Positions 17,953 to 26,733 of a DNA stretch of 64,000 bases are shown in pieces. Position 1 is the first letter of the stretch, and each line of letters opens with the position of its first letter. Origin of the DNA: BOG-908 sp965198915 (GTDB lineage Bacteria; Pseudomonadota; Alphaproteobacteria; Acetobacterales; Acetobacteraceae); contig CBDAQC010000001.1 of assembly GCA_965198915.1 (NCBI GenBank), positions 434,001 to 498,000 of the forward strand, read 5' to 3'. Below the pieces are notes generated by a model. It was given only the letters and a program-made list of their open reading frames with translations. It was not told the origin of the DNA and did no database searches. The position numbers were made by a program, and so were the translations under genes.

Positions 17953-19602
17953 TCAACAGGGTGTTTTCTCGCCGCCGGCGCTTAGAAGTTCGGCCAGTGC
18001 GCCGAGATACGGCTCGTAGCGCTTCCAGCGCGCAACGGCGGTCCGGTAGATCGGCTGGCGTGTCTGCCAGCGGCTCGGCGTCTTGACGCGGCGTGCGTTG
18101 CGCTCCGGCGACAGGCAGGCATCGTCCCACGCCAGTCCGCAGGAGGCGACAAGGCGGCGGATTCCCGGCTCCGGCGCCGACGTCAGGGTCTCGTACTCCA
18201 CCTCGATATAACGCGCCGGCGGCAGGACCGTGCGCCAATGCGCCGCGAGCCGCCTGTACGCCGCGAAATAGGCGACCAGGTCCGCCCCGCCGGTGGGAAA
18301 GGCCACGTGCCGGTTGAAGTTGGTCTGGTGTATCGAGATGGCGGTGTCGATTTCGCTGCGGCGGCAGTGGATGATCGTGGCGCCTGGCAGGGCCATGTGG
18401 ATCAGCCCGGCCCATAGAAAGTTGAACGGCATCTTGTCGGTCACGCGCGCGGCCGCTTGCCCGATGGTTTGCAGGACGGCCAGGTAATCATCGGCGGCGC
18501 CCTGCAGGAACGCCGGATCGGGCGCGGCCTGCCCGGTCTGCAGCCAGGCGATACCGCGTTCGTTCCAGAAGTTCAGCTCTCCGCCAGGCGCCACGCGCGG
18601 ATGGCTCGAGAGGATCTGCTCCGTAAGCGTGGTGCCAGACCGCGGCATGCCGACGATAAGCACGGGGGCGGTGCTGGGCGCGCCGCCGGCGCGCGCGCAC
18701 AGAGCCGGCGTGAAGATTGAAATCAGCCGGTCCACCTGCGCGGTGAAAGCAGCCGCGTCGAAGGGCGAGCAGCGCCGGCGCACCAGGTCGGCGGCGTCGA
18801 AATGCCGCATCGCCGCCTCGTACTCCGCAAGGTCGTCGGCCGCCTTTCCCAGGGCCAGGTGAAGTCGCAGGACATGTTCCGGCTCGAGCCCTGGCGTTCT
18901 CAGCGCGGCCTGCATGCGTTCGCGTAGCGCGGAGTCCGCCGGCGTCAGACGGCGGCACCGCACCATGTCATAGTAGCTGCCCGCCATCAGAGGCGCCGCG
19001 GCTATTGCACGTTCGTAGCAGGTCCATGCCTCGTCGAAGCGACCGCTTTCGGCCAGCAGGTTGCCCAGAAGGTCGAGCGCCAGCGCGTTGGAACCGTCCA
19101 GCGCCAGCAACTGGCGCAACTGTTTCTCACCTTCGCCGTCACGGCTTTCGGCCAGCAGCGCCCGCGCGGCGCCCAGCCGGCCGAAGGACGATTTGGCCCC
19201 GCTTGCGGCCGCGCGGCGGAAGCATCCGATGGCTTCTTTCCGATGCCCCAGGGCGAACACCAGCGCGCCGGCACGGTACCATGCCTCGGCCAGGCCCGGA
19301 CGCAGCAAGGTTGCCTGGTCATAGGCGCGAACGGCCTCTGCCGCACGGCCGGCTTTCTCGAACGCGATCCCCAGCCGGAAGAACGCGTCCGCGTATCGGG
19401 GGTTGGCGTGGATCGCGGCCTGCAGGGCCTGTATGCTCTCTTCCACACGCCCGACTTCGAGCAAGGCCAATCCCAGATCATGCTGGATGGGCGCGTTCTG
19501 CGGCGCGAATAGTGCCGCCTGCTGCAGGGGCACGACGGCATCCGCCGGTCGTCCGGCGCGCAGCATCTGCTGTGCGCGTAACAGGGTCCGCTCAAAGGTC
19601 AT
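17953..19602 (-). CDS. TPR-repeat sulfotransferase
   Basis: About 549 residues. The N-terminal half (5-240) holds tandem tetratricopeptide repeats (FFRLGIAFEKAGRAAEAVRAYDQ and similar). The C-terminal half is a PAPS-dependent sulfotransferase domain with 5'-phosphosulfate loop MPRSGTTLTEQIL at about 315-328 and a 3'-phosphate region around CRRSEIDTAISIHQTNF. It would move sulfate from PAPS to a protein, sugar or other acceptor. ATG at 19602 has AAGG 10 bases upstream; in-frame ATG 19632 and TTG 19635/19641 are alternatives. The gene stands alone. Confidence 0.9.
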   Translation of the reverse strand: MTFERTLLRAQQMLRAGRPADAVVPLQQAALFAPQNAPIQHDLGLALLEVGRVEESIQALQAAIHANPRYADAFFRLGIAFEKAGRAAEAVRAYDQATLLRPGLAEAWYRAGALVFALGHRKEAIGCFRRAAASGAKSSFGRLGAARALLAESRDGEGEKQLRQLLALDGSNALALDLLGNLLAESGRFDEAWTCYERAIAAAPLMAGSYYDMVRCRRLTPADSALRERMQAALRTPGLEPEHVLRLHLALGKAADDLAEYEAAMRHFDAADLVRRRCSPFDAAAFTAQVDRLISIFTPALCARAGGAPSTAPVLIVGMPRSGTTLTEQILSSHPRVAPGGELNFWNERGIAWLQTGQAAPDPAFLQGAADDYLAVLQTIGQAAARVTDKMPFNFLWAGLIHMALPGATIIHCRRSEIDTAISIHQTNFNRHVAFPTGGADLVAYFAAYRRLAAHWRTVLPPARYIEVEYETLTSAPEPGIRRLVASCGLAWDDACLSPERNARRVKTPSRWQTRQPIYRTAVARWKRYEPYLGALAELLSAGGEKTPC

Positions 19603-20086
19603 CGCTCGCGTGCCTTGTAGAGTAGGAGACATCAACTTCAACCAGCACGCGCGTCGATGTTCGAAACCCGGCGCCGGCGCTCAGCCGTATCATGGCCACA
19701 TCGAAATTGGCCGAACAAGCACGGGCGCGGCGACGCACCGTGTGACACCCGCAGCAAAAGCGCCGGTGACGTCGTCGGAATGCATGCAGGATTAAGAGCT
19801 TACAAGGCGAATGGCTGGGGGACCTGAACCCCAAGCCAGACACCTCGGAGCGCCTGATCCAGGGCTGAACGGGCGCCTGACTTCCGCTCGTTACTACACG
19901 TCCTGCCCTCGCGCAAACGCGTTGAAATAGCGTTTAAACGACGCTGCTCGCTCGTGTCTCGGTCGCGCTCCTTGAGGGATTGTGGGTGCCGCGTCCCAGA
20001 TAGGACGGCAACCCAGGAACTACACTGGCAAATACGCCCCCATTTGGCGCAAAGAGCGTAGTCAGCCAAAGACAGGGAGCGATGCC
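19603..20086. other. Intergenic, no supported gene
   Basis: About 480 bases before the broken toxin-antitoxin pair. Open frames are short and lack protein character. The string GGCGAATGGCTG near 19807 recurs near 36666 with similar flanks, which may be a trace of a shared mobile element. Confidence 0.5.
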
Positions 20087-20327
20087 ATGAAAGCCAAAGT
20101 CATGCCGGATGGTCGGATCAGCCTGCCCGCGAGCCTTCGGAAGAAGCATGGCCTTGTCACAGGGAAGACGTAATCGTCGAGGACGCTGGTGACGCCATCA
20201 TCTTGCGCATTCTCGACCGGTGGTCGCGCGCGCGCAGGCTCTCAGCCGCGCACTGATCGGGAGCAGAGATGGAGCTTCAGTCGAGGATTTCCTTGCCGAT
20301 CGCGCCCTTGAGGTGGAGGGCGAGTGA
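20087..20327 (+). pseudogene. Broken AbrB/SpoVT-type antitoxin
   Basis: The start MKAKVMPDGRISLPASLRKK is a clear swapped-hairpin AbrB-type DNA-binding domain, as in VapB-like antitoxins. The frame then hits a stop at about 20171. Reading on after one missing base near 20167 gives DVIVEDAGDAIILRILD, and after a second missing base near 20219 gives VVARAQALSRALIG ... EDFLADRALEVEGE with its own TGA. Thus two single-base deletions break an otherwise normal antitoxin of about 80 residues. The final stop overlaps the toxin GTG start, as in intact modules. Confidence 0.7.
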
Positions 20328-20663
20328 CTGCTGTCGTGCTCGACGCCTCGGCCCTGCTGGCGCTGTTGCTGAACGAGCCTGGCGCTAAGCGCGTAGCGGC
20401 GGTACCGGATGGCGCATTGCTGAGTGCGGTGAACCTGGCGGAGATCGTCAGCCGCCTTTGCCGATTCGCTTTGTTCCTAGTAATAGTGACTCTCCTACAA
20501 TGCTGGGATGCTTCGTCCGTTGACGCTTGAGGGCGGCTTGTCGCTTGGAGATCGATACTGTCTGGCACTTGCCAGGCGAGAAGGTGCCGCGACGCTGACC
20601 GCTGAACGGCGATGGCCGGCGATCGCGACGGCCGCTGCCGTCACGGTGCAACTGATAAGATGA
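20324..20663 (+). pseudogene. Broken PIN-domain toxin (VapC-like)
   Basis: GTG start in the sequence GTGA shared with the antitoxin stop. The N-terminus TAVVLDASALLALLLNEPG carries the first catalytic Asp of PIN ribonucleases and SAVNLAEIVSRL the conserved Glu. After about residue 47 the frame becomes unrelated and ends near 20530. Another frame then gives LSLGDRYCLALARREGAATLTAERRW, which is the PIN C-terminal active-site region. The middle, about 40 residues, is missing. The toxin is therefore dead, in line with the loss of its antitoxin. Confidence 0.7.
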
Positions 20664-20755
20664 CGGCAACGTCCGTCGGCGCGTCGGCCACCTGCCGTCG
20701 ATTGCGGCGGCGTCTATTGCGCGCAGGCGGACAATGCGGCTTCTGTCGTGACCGC

Positions 20756-21280
20756 CTAGTCGCCCGTCGCATCGAGAAGCTTCACACCGTCCGCAGGTAT
20801 TCCTAGACGTTGCGACAGCGCCTCGTATCTGGGGTCCTGAGGAGCGTAGCCTTCATCGAGCGGCTTTCCATCGACACCGACAAGGCGCTCCCACTCGCGC
20901 TCGCCCTTGCAGGCGCCTCCGAGATCAGCGCGATTGCAGGTGAGCCAGAGCTCGATCACCTCACCGCGTGAACCGTGCAGGCACTGCCAGGACGTGACGA
21001 CGACCGGCAGGCCCGGGTTGCCGGCTGGTGCCGGCTGGTCATCAATCCCCTCCACGCGGAGGCGCCGCGACGCGCCATCCGGACCATGCAAAGCGATCTC
21101 CTGTGCGGTCCATGCTAGCCCGTCATCGGGCGGCACGTGTGCAATGGATGTCGTTCGCGCCTGCAAACGGACCGCCCCGCAGGAAAGTATAGCCACGCCC
21201 ACGTGGAGCGCGTCGCCGGCATAGGTTGCCCAGGGGAGCAGCAGGCAGGCGAAGGCCGGCAGCCACACGCGAACCTTCAT
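20756..21280 (-). CDS. Small exported protein of unknown function
   Basis: 174 residues with a clear signal peptide (MKVRVWLPAFACLLLPWATYAG, cleavage near 21). The mature part has four Cys (near 34, 99, 114 and 123), enough for two disulfides, and no family I recognise. The ATG overlaps the stop of the endolysin-like gene by 4 bases, so the two are made together. A periplasmic partner made right after a peptidoglycan-cutting enzyme could be an inhibitor or immunity protein, which is inference. Confidence 0.75.
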   Translation of the reverse strand: MKVRVWLPAFACLLLPWATYAGDALHVGVAILSCGAVRLQARTTSIAHVPPDDGLAWTAQEIALHGPDGASRRLRVEGIDDQPAPAGNPGLPVVVTSWQCLHGSRGEVIELWLTCNRADLGGACKGEREWERLVGVDGKPLDEGYAPQDPRYEALSQRLGIPADGVKLLDATGD

Positions 21281-21768
21281 CGCGGCGCCGGCGAAGCGGC
21301 GGAGAACGCCTGCAGGTAGCTGGCGTATCGCGCCTTGGCGTCGACTGCGCTAACCTGACTTTGGGCGGCCCCGGGCAGGGAAGACCACTGCGACGACAAG
21401 GCGGCGAACGCCTCATCCAGCTTGGCGGCTCCGCTGCAGACGAGTGCCTGCGCGTGCGACTGTCCGATGATCCACCACGCCACTTTGTCTTGGCTGGCCG
21501 GCATGAAGTCGAACGCGATGCCGTTGCGTTTCGCTGCCGCCCAGGCGCCAAACACGATCTGATTGGCGCCGGCGGCAGTCGACGTATGGCCCCACTTCTT
21601 GTGCGGCGTGTTCGGATGAGAGGATGCGTCCGAAAACGTGCCGCCGCCATAGCTTGCGTAATAGACACCGTCGTCGTCACGCGGATGGTTCTCCAGCGAA
21701 CGCAGCAGCCTGAGGAAGGCGCGGCTCGTGGGTAGGTCGGCAGTGCACGGTTTGGATGGCTGTTCCAC
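21277..21768 (-). CDS. Phage lambda R-like endolysin / muramidase (GH104-type)
   Basis: 163 residues. The stretch RAFLRLLRSLENHP aligns in plan with the catalytic Glu region of lambda R (AFLDMLAWSEG); the Glu is residue 26. Other shared features are FSDASSHPN (lambda FTDYSDHP), STAAGANQIVFGAW (STGAGRYQLLSRWW), FMPASQDKVAWWII (FSPKSQDAVALQQI) and the WSSLPGA segment. It would cleave peptidoglycan glycan strands. I chose GTG 21768, with GGAG 6 bases upstream; a TTG at 21825 would add 19 residues. It has no signal peptide. No holin, spanin or phage structural gene is near, so it is not part of an intact prophage. Confidence 0.78.
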   Translation of the reverse strand: MEQPSKPCTADLPTSRAFLRLLRSLENHPRDDDGVYYASYGGGTFSDASSHPNTPHKKWGHTSTAAGANQIVFGAWAAAKRNGIAFDFMPASQDKVAWWIIGQSHAQALVCSGAAKLDEAFAALSSQWSSLPGAAQSQVSAVDAKARYASYLQAFSAASPAPR

Positions 21769-22073
21769 CTCGGGCTCCGTTGCTCGGAGAAAACATTGGC
21801 GCGCTGCCGCTCGCGTGTCCAGCAAGCCGCGTTACCTCTTCAAGGTAGAGTGATACGTCTCGCAGGCCCGGTGGCCGCCGCGGCCGGGGATGGCGCGAAC
21901 TTCCGCACAGCCCGATAACGTCCGGTGACAGCGAGCTTCTACGAACGCCCGATTCTCGACTCGCCATACGCGGCGCACTCGCTCCACCGCGCTGCGCCGT
22001 GGTCGGGCATGGTCTGGAGGAAGCCCAGGCTTTTATCCGCGGCTGGCCGAAGCCGCCCGTTCTACTCGAAAGC

Positions 22074-22949
22074 CTACCTTTCGTGTGAGGGCTGGGCTCG
22101 CAAATCTGTCCCCCAGGTGATCACCGGAGGGTTTGCTCCTGCCTTGATTGGATCGAGTGACCGGCTGACATACTCACGCCAGTGCTCGTCATTGAACACG
22201 TAGAAGCGGTTATCCTTTATCGCCTGCATCGTCAGTCGAGCGATCTCCTCCGGATGCACCCCAGCCGACTGGAACTTCTCCGAACCTTCGACAAACCGGT
22301 CATCGGCATACTCCCGATCGCTCCAGGGCGTGTCGCCGCGCGGGCGATTGCGCCATGACTTATTTATGGCCGTATCCACCATGCCAGGGCAGACCACGCT
22401 GACACCGATCCTGGTCCTGAAGGCAGCCATTTCACTGTAGAGGGCCTGACTCAAGGACAATACGGCCGCCTTGCTGGAACAATATGGCGCATGGTCTCCG
22501 GTTCCGTTGAAGGAGGCGAGTGACGCGGTGTTCACCACGTGCGCCTCCTCACCGTGCGCCATCATCATCGGCACGAACGCTTTGATTCCGTGGATCACGC
22601 CCCAAATGTTCACGTCGTACACCCAACGCCAATCATCCAGGCTCATCTCGAAAATCGGACCGGTGATCGAGACGCCGGCGTTGTTGCACAGCACGTGGAT
22701 CGGCCCGAACCGCGCCACGGCAGTCTCGCGAAGTGCTTTGACCTGGTCGAATTTTGCGACATCGCATAGCGTACCTACGGCTTCGTGGCCGTCTTGCTTA
22801 AGCGCGTCGACCGCGGCGTCCAACGCGGACTGTTCGATGTCCGCGAGCACCACTTTCATGTTGGCCTTTGTAAAGGCACGCGCCATCCAAAGCCCTATGC
22901 CGCTGGCGCCGCCGGTAATCACGGCCACTTTTCCCGCCAAATTCTGCAT
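22074..22949 (-). CDS. SDR-family oxidoreductase
   Basis: Classical short-chain dehydrogenase of 291 residues. It has the nucleotide-binding loop TGGASGIG (12-19), Asp at about 37 after the second strand (favours NAD), NNAG (89-92), catalytic Ser143, Tyr156 and Lys160 (YCSSK). A C-terminal extension of about 40 residues (FYVFNDEHWREYVSRSLDPI) resembles SDRs acting on bulky hydrophobic or steroid-like alcohols. It is transcribed divergently from the acyl-CoA ligase and likely oxidises or reduces an intermediate of the same pathway (inference). Confidence 0.93.
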   Translation of the reverse strand: MQNLAGKVAVITGGASGIGLWMARAFTKANMKVVLADIEQSALDAAVDALKQDGHEAVGTLCDVAKFDQVKALRETAVARFGPIHVLCNNAGVSITGPIFEMSLDDWRWVYDVNIWGVIHGIKAFVPMMMAHGEEAHVVNTASLASFNGTGDHAPYCSSKAAVLSLSQALYSEMAAFRTRIGVSVVCPGMVDTAINKSWRNRPRGDTPWSDREYADDRFVEGSEKFQSAGVHPEEIARLTMQAIKDNRFYVFNDEHWREYVSRSLDPIKAGANPPVITWGTDLRAQPSHER

Positions 22950-23262
22950 TAAAAGGGCCTTCTATTCGTGGGATCAAATGTGCTTCAGAATCGCCGAACG
23001 GGCTGCCACAGCGGACCGCTGTGGCACGCGCGATCGGGGGAGCCGAGGGGACCCGAGGTTGAGCGAATCACCCCAGCTGCTTGCCCTGCCGTTGCGGCCG
23101 AGAGAACCCTATGCCTCACCCGAACTAGTCTTCTTAATAGCAACTTCTGGTGCACGTCAAACTCGGTTTGACCCCTTGACAAGCAGGGGCTATCCATGGG
23201 TGAAGCCTAGTGGACCGGCATACCCACTTTCCTAACGGCAACCTAGAAGGGGAGCTTACCGA
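22950..23262. promoter_or_regulatory. Divergent promoter region of the catabolic block
   Basis: 313 bases between the minus-strand SDR gene and the plus-strand ligase gene. It must hold both promoters. AAGGGGAG at about 23247-23254 is the ribosome-binding site that supports the ligase GTG start. An imperfect inverted repeat around CCACAGCGGACCGCTGTGG (23007-23025) is a candidate operator. Confidence 0.5.
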
Positions 23263-24837
23263 GTGGCATATTCCGAGACTGATATGCAGGCTGAGATCCG
23301 GCAATACGTGGAACAACCGTTCGGGGTCTTCGCCGATCTGCTGCGACTGCAGGTCAGGCAACATCCGGAAAAGGTGGCGCTCATCTGCCAGGGCGCGCAG
23401 TGCACGTATCGAGAGCTGGACGATTTGGCAGACCGGATCGCGGCGGGCCTGCAACGCGACGGCGTCGACCCAGGTCAGGTCGTGGCGATCTGCTCGATGA
23501 ATTCGATGGCCTATGTCGCCGCGTTCATTGGCATCCTGCGCATGGGCGCCGCCGTCTCTCCGCTCTCACCCTCGTCAACGGCTGACCAGCTGGCGGCGAT
23601 GCTGGCCGATAGTGGCGCAACCTATCTGTTCCTGGATGCGGCCGGCACCGCGGCACTGAAAGGCAGGCTGGCCGATCTACGGGCACCGCGCGTGGCCCTG
23701 GACGAAGGGGGGGGCGGGCTGGCGCTTGCCGCATGGCTCCCTGCGGACGCAAGCGCGTTCCTGCCGTCCGTGATCTCCCCGTCGCAGCCGTTCAACATCA
23801 TCTACTCGTCCGGCACTACCGGCGCGCCGAAAGGCATCGTGCAGCCGCACGAGATGCGCTGGCCACAACTGCATCTTCTCGATCCGCCCGGTTATGGGCC
23901 CGACGCTGTCGTCATCGTATCAACACCGCTATACTCGAATACCACGCTGGTCAGCCTGCTGCCGGCGCTGGCCGGCGGGGGCACAGTCATCATCATGCCG
24001 CGTTTCGATGCACGCAGCTTTCTCGAGCTAAGCGAGCGCCATCGCGTGACGGAAGTGATGCTGGTGCCGGTGCAGTATAAGCGCATCCTCGACGTGCCGG
24101 ATTTCGACCGCTTCGATCTATCCAGCTATCGCATGAAGTTTGCCACCTCCGCGCCGTTCTCTGCGGCGTTGAAGGCGGAGGTGCTGCGGCGCTGGCCCGG
24201 CGGCCTGGTGGAGTATTTCGGCATGACGGAGGGAGGCGGCTCCTGCATGCTGGTGGCGCACGAGCGCCCGGACAAGCTGCATACGGTTGGGCGCGCGATC
24301 GATGGCCACGAGCTCCTGGTGATCGACGAGCAGGGGTGCGTGTTGCCGCCAGGCGAGGCGGGCGAAGTGGTTGGCCGTTCGCGCGCGATGATGCAGGGCT
24401 ATCACAACCTGCCGGGCAAGACGGCAGAAGCCGAATGGCACGGCCCGGACGGCAGCCGGTACATACGCACCGGCGATGTCGGACGGATGGACGAGGAAGG
24501 CTTCTTGACTCTGATCGGCCGCAAGAAGGACATGATCATCTCAGGCGGGATCAACATCTATCCGATCGACCTGGAGACGGTATTGCGCCAGCACGAGGCA
24601 GTGGACGAAGCCGCCGTCATAGCCGCACCGTCGGCGCAATGGGGCGAGACGCCGGTCGGCGTCGTGACGCTGAAGCCTGGGCAGCATGTGGAGTTAGAGG
24701 CCTTGCGGGAATGGGCTAACGAGCGGTTGGGCAAGATGCAGCGGCTGGCGGAAGTTCATGTGGTAGGCGAGCTGCCCCGCAACGCGATCGGCAAGATACT
24801 GAAACGCGAGTTACAGCGCATGCACGCGGGATTTTGA
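23263..24837 (+). CDS. Acyl-CoA synthetase (class I adenylate-forming enzyme)
   Basis: 524 residues; activates a carboxylic acid with ATP and joins it to CoA. Motifs: P-loop YSSGTTGAPKG (about 180-190), A5 YFGMTEGG (about 318-325), A7/A8 RTGDVGRMDEEGF and GRKKDMIISGGINIYP, and the catalytic Lys in PRNAIGKILKREL (about 511). Start is GTG at 23263 with GGGGAG about 8 bases upstream. The acid substrate is not evident; the family includes fatty, aromatic and terpenoid acid ligases. It provides the entry step to the CoA-based genes downstream. Confidence 0.94.
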   Translation: MAYSETDMQAEIRQYVEQPFGVFADLLRLQVRQHPEKVALICQGAQCTYRELDDLADRIAAGLQRDGVDPGQVVAICSMNSMAYVAAFIGILRMGAAVSPLSPSSTADQLAAMLADSGATYLFLDAAGTAALKGRLADLRAPRVALDEGGGGLALAAWLPADASAFLPSVISPSQPFNIIYSSGTTGAPKGIVQPHEMRWPQLHLLDPPGYGPDAVVIVSTPLYSNTTLVSLLPALAGGGTVIIMPRFDARSFLELSERHRVTEVMLVPVQYKRILDVPDFDRFDLSSYRMKFATSAPFSAALKAEVLRRWPGGLVEYFGMTEGGGSCMLVAHERPDKLHTVGRAIDGHELLVIDEQGCVLPPGEAGEVVGRSRAMMQGYHNLPGKTAEAEWHGPDGSRYIRTGDVGRMDEEGFLTLIGRKKDMIISGGINIYPIDLETVLRQHEAVDEAAVIAAPSAQWGETPVGVVTLKPGQHVELEALREWANERLGKMQRLAEVHVVGELPRNAIGKILKRELQRMHAGF

Positions 24838-24876
24838 TTGCTGGGCTGCCTGTCAGGTGACCTAGGCCGGGAGAGT

Positions 24877-24912
24877 AAGCAAGCCGTCCTTTTTTGAAAG
24901 GGCTGCTTGCTT
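24877..24912. terminator. Bidirectional hairpin terminator
   Basis: AAGCAAGCCGTCCTTT pairs with AAAGGGCTGCTTGCTT around a TTTG loop: a 16-bp stem with one mismatch and one G-U pair. It sits between the convergent ligase and cyclase genes, 39 bases after the ligase stop, and has short T-rich runs. Confidence 0.65.
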
Positions 24913-24936
24913 CGTTCGATCAAGAAGTTCAACGCT

Positions 24937-25734
24937 TCAAGCTAGGTCATCAACGATGCCGACAGCTCGCACCCAGCCTGCACTTGCCGCTTTGATCTTC
25001 ACAGGGAAGCAGGCGACCTCGAAGCCGCTTGAGGGGAGCGCCTCCAGGTTGTGAAGTTTCTCCATTTGGAAATAGCCGATGTCTCGCCCGGCCTTATGTC
25101 CCTCCCAGATGAGCGCAGGATCGCCCGTATTCTTCCAGCGACGCGCCGTGTGAACGAACGGCGCGTCCCAAGACCAGCCATCGGTTCCCACGACCCGCAC
25201 GCCGCGCTCGGCTAGATACAAGGTGGCTTCGCGCCCCATGCCGCACCCGCTTGCCACGTAGTCCGAACCGCCATAGGCCGCACCAGCCGCGGTGTTGATC
25301 AGCACGATGTCCAAAGGCTGCAATGCGCGGCCTACTCGCTCAAGCTCGCGTGCCACATCGGAAGCGGTCGCCACATAGCCGTCGGCGAAATGACGAAAAT
25401 CGAGTTTGACACCGGGCCGCCAGCACCAATCGAGCGGCAACTCGTCGATTGTCATCGCCTGCCGGCTGCCGCTCGGCAGGGCGGCATCCTGCGTCGTGTG
25501 GTAGTGCCACGGCGCATCCATGTGCGTGCCGTTATGGGTCGTCAACTTCACCATCTCGGTGGCCCAGCCCTGCTGCTCCGGCAGCGCGGCCACGCTCAAC
25601 CCGGGAAAGCATCCTGCCAGCTGCGCGGCCCCCTCGCTGTGCGGCACGTATGTCAGCCTTGGCTCGAAACCGGGCGGGTCGGCAGCCACGTCGTTCTCCA
25701 ACGCGACAGAAAGGTCAATGAAACGCCTTGCCAT
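24937..25734 (-). CDS. Cyclase-family metal-dependent hydrolase (kynurenine formamidase-like)
   Basis: 265 residues. Metal-binding motif HNGTHMDAPWH (67-77) gives His67, His71, Asp73 and His77, the signature of the cyclase/KynB superfamily (PF04199). The later FVHTARRW and EGHKAGRDIGYFQMEKL segments also match. Members hydrolyse amides, esters or lactones. In this block a ring-opening or lactone-cleaving step is a fair guess. ATG 25734 was chosen over an upstream TTG because the protein then starts as the family does. Confidence 0.9.
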   Translation of the reverse strand: MARRFIDLSVALENDVAADPPGFEPRLTYVPHSEGAAQLAGCFPGLSVAALPEQQGWATEMVKLTTHNGTHMDAPWHYHTTQDAALPSGSRQAMTIDELPLDWCWRPGVKLDFRHFADGYVATASDVARELERVGRALQPLDIVLINTAAGAAYGGSDYVASGCGMGREATLYLAERGVRVVGTDGWSWDAPFVHTARRWKNTGDPALIWEGHKAGRDIGYFQMEKLHNLEALPSSGFEVACFPVKIKAASAGWVRAVGIVDDLA

Positions 25735-25776
25735 GCCTTGTGTCCTCTGCTTGAGCAAGTCCGGCGAACCTGCCAG

Positions 25777-26673
25777 CTATCCTGCCTTCTCGAGCTCCGT
25801 CTTGCCTTGTGCCCAAGAGCTTTCGGGCACAATCTGCCCATCAGTCGAACCAATGTCGCTCAGGCGCGCCGCTAACTGCTCGGCCGCGTCCTCGCCTTCG
25901 CCCACATGGATGCCGCGGGTCAGGGTGATGTGGGCCTGCTCGAAGCTGCCCGCGCCAGCGCAGAGGATGGTTCGGGTGGGTGCGTTTTCTGCCACGAGCG
26001 CCAGCAACCCGGGGCTCACCAGTTCCGGTTTCAGCTTGGCGATGAGTTCGGGCGCCAGCAGCCCCTCCATCATTCGGGTCGCTGCGGTCGGCGCCAAGCA
26101 GTTCACGCGGATGTCGTTTTTCTGGCCTTCAATCGACAGGGTCTGCATCAACCCGACCAGCGCCATCTTTGCGGCCCCGTAATTCGCCTGTCCGAAATTA
26201 CCATACAGTCCGGATGATGACGTGGTCATCACGATACGTCCGTAATTCTGCGCCCGCATGACGTCCCACACCGCCTTGGTGCAATAGGCGGCGCCCATAA
26301 GATGCACGTCGATCACTAGGCGGAAATCCGCCATGTCCATCTTGGCGAAAGATTTGTCGCGCAGTATGCCGGCGTTGTTCACGAGGATATCGATCCGGCC
26401 CCAGCGATCCATGGCGCCGGCCACCATCGCCTTCACCTGGTCCGGCTCCGCCACGGACGCGCCGTTTGCTATCGCCTCACCGCCGAACGCGGCGATCTCA
26501 GCGGCCACCACCTCCGCGGCACTCGCCGAACCGCCGGCGCCGCCGACCGAGCCGCCCAGGTCGTTCACGACCACCTTCGCGCCACGCCTAGCAAGCAGGA
26601 GAGCATGCGCACGCCCCAGCCCGCCGCCCGCGCCCGTTACGACCGCCACGCGCCCTGTCAGATCGATTGCCAT
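25777..26673 (-). CDS. SDR-family 3-hydroxyacyl-CoA dehydrogenase-like protein
   Basis: 298 residues. Loop TGAGGGLG (13-20), the NDLGGSVGGAGGS insertion (37-49) typical of the (3R)-hydroxyacyl-CoA dehydrogenase part of peroxisomal multifunctional enzymes and bacterial relatives, NNAGILRDKSF (99-109), catalytic Ser about 152, Tyr165 and Lys169. The C-terminal half has the FMDxxP-like region replaced by ATRMMEGLLAPEL. The start ATG 26673 has GGAGGG 9 bases upstream. It likely does the dehydrogenase step of a side-chain beta-oxidation, with the thiolase and thioesterase nearby. Confidence 0.92.
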   Translation of the reverse strand: MAIDLTGRVAVVTGAGGGLGRAHALLLARRGAKVVVNDLGGSVGGAGGSASAAEVVAAEIAAFGGEAIANGASVAEPDQVKAMVAGAMDRWGRIDILVNNAGILRDKSFAKMDMADFRLVIDVHLMGAAYCTKAVWDVMRAQNYGRIVMTTSSSGLYGNFGQANYGAAKMALVGLMQTLSIEGQKNDIRVNCLAPTAATRMMEGLLAPELIAKLKPELVSPGLLALVAENAPTRTILCAGAGSFEQAHITLTRGIHVGEGEDAAEQLAARLSDIGSTDGQIVPESSWAQGKTELEKAG

Positions 26674-26733
26674 GTGCGCTTTCCCTCCTGCTAGCATGAC
26701 CCGCCGCGAAAACGAATCCGTGTGACACGGGGC

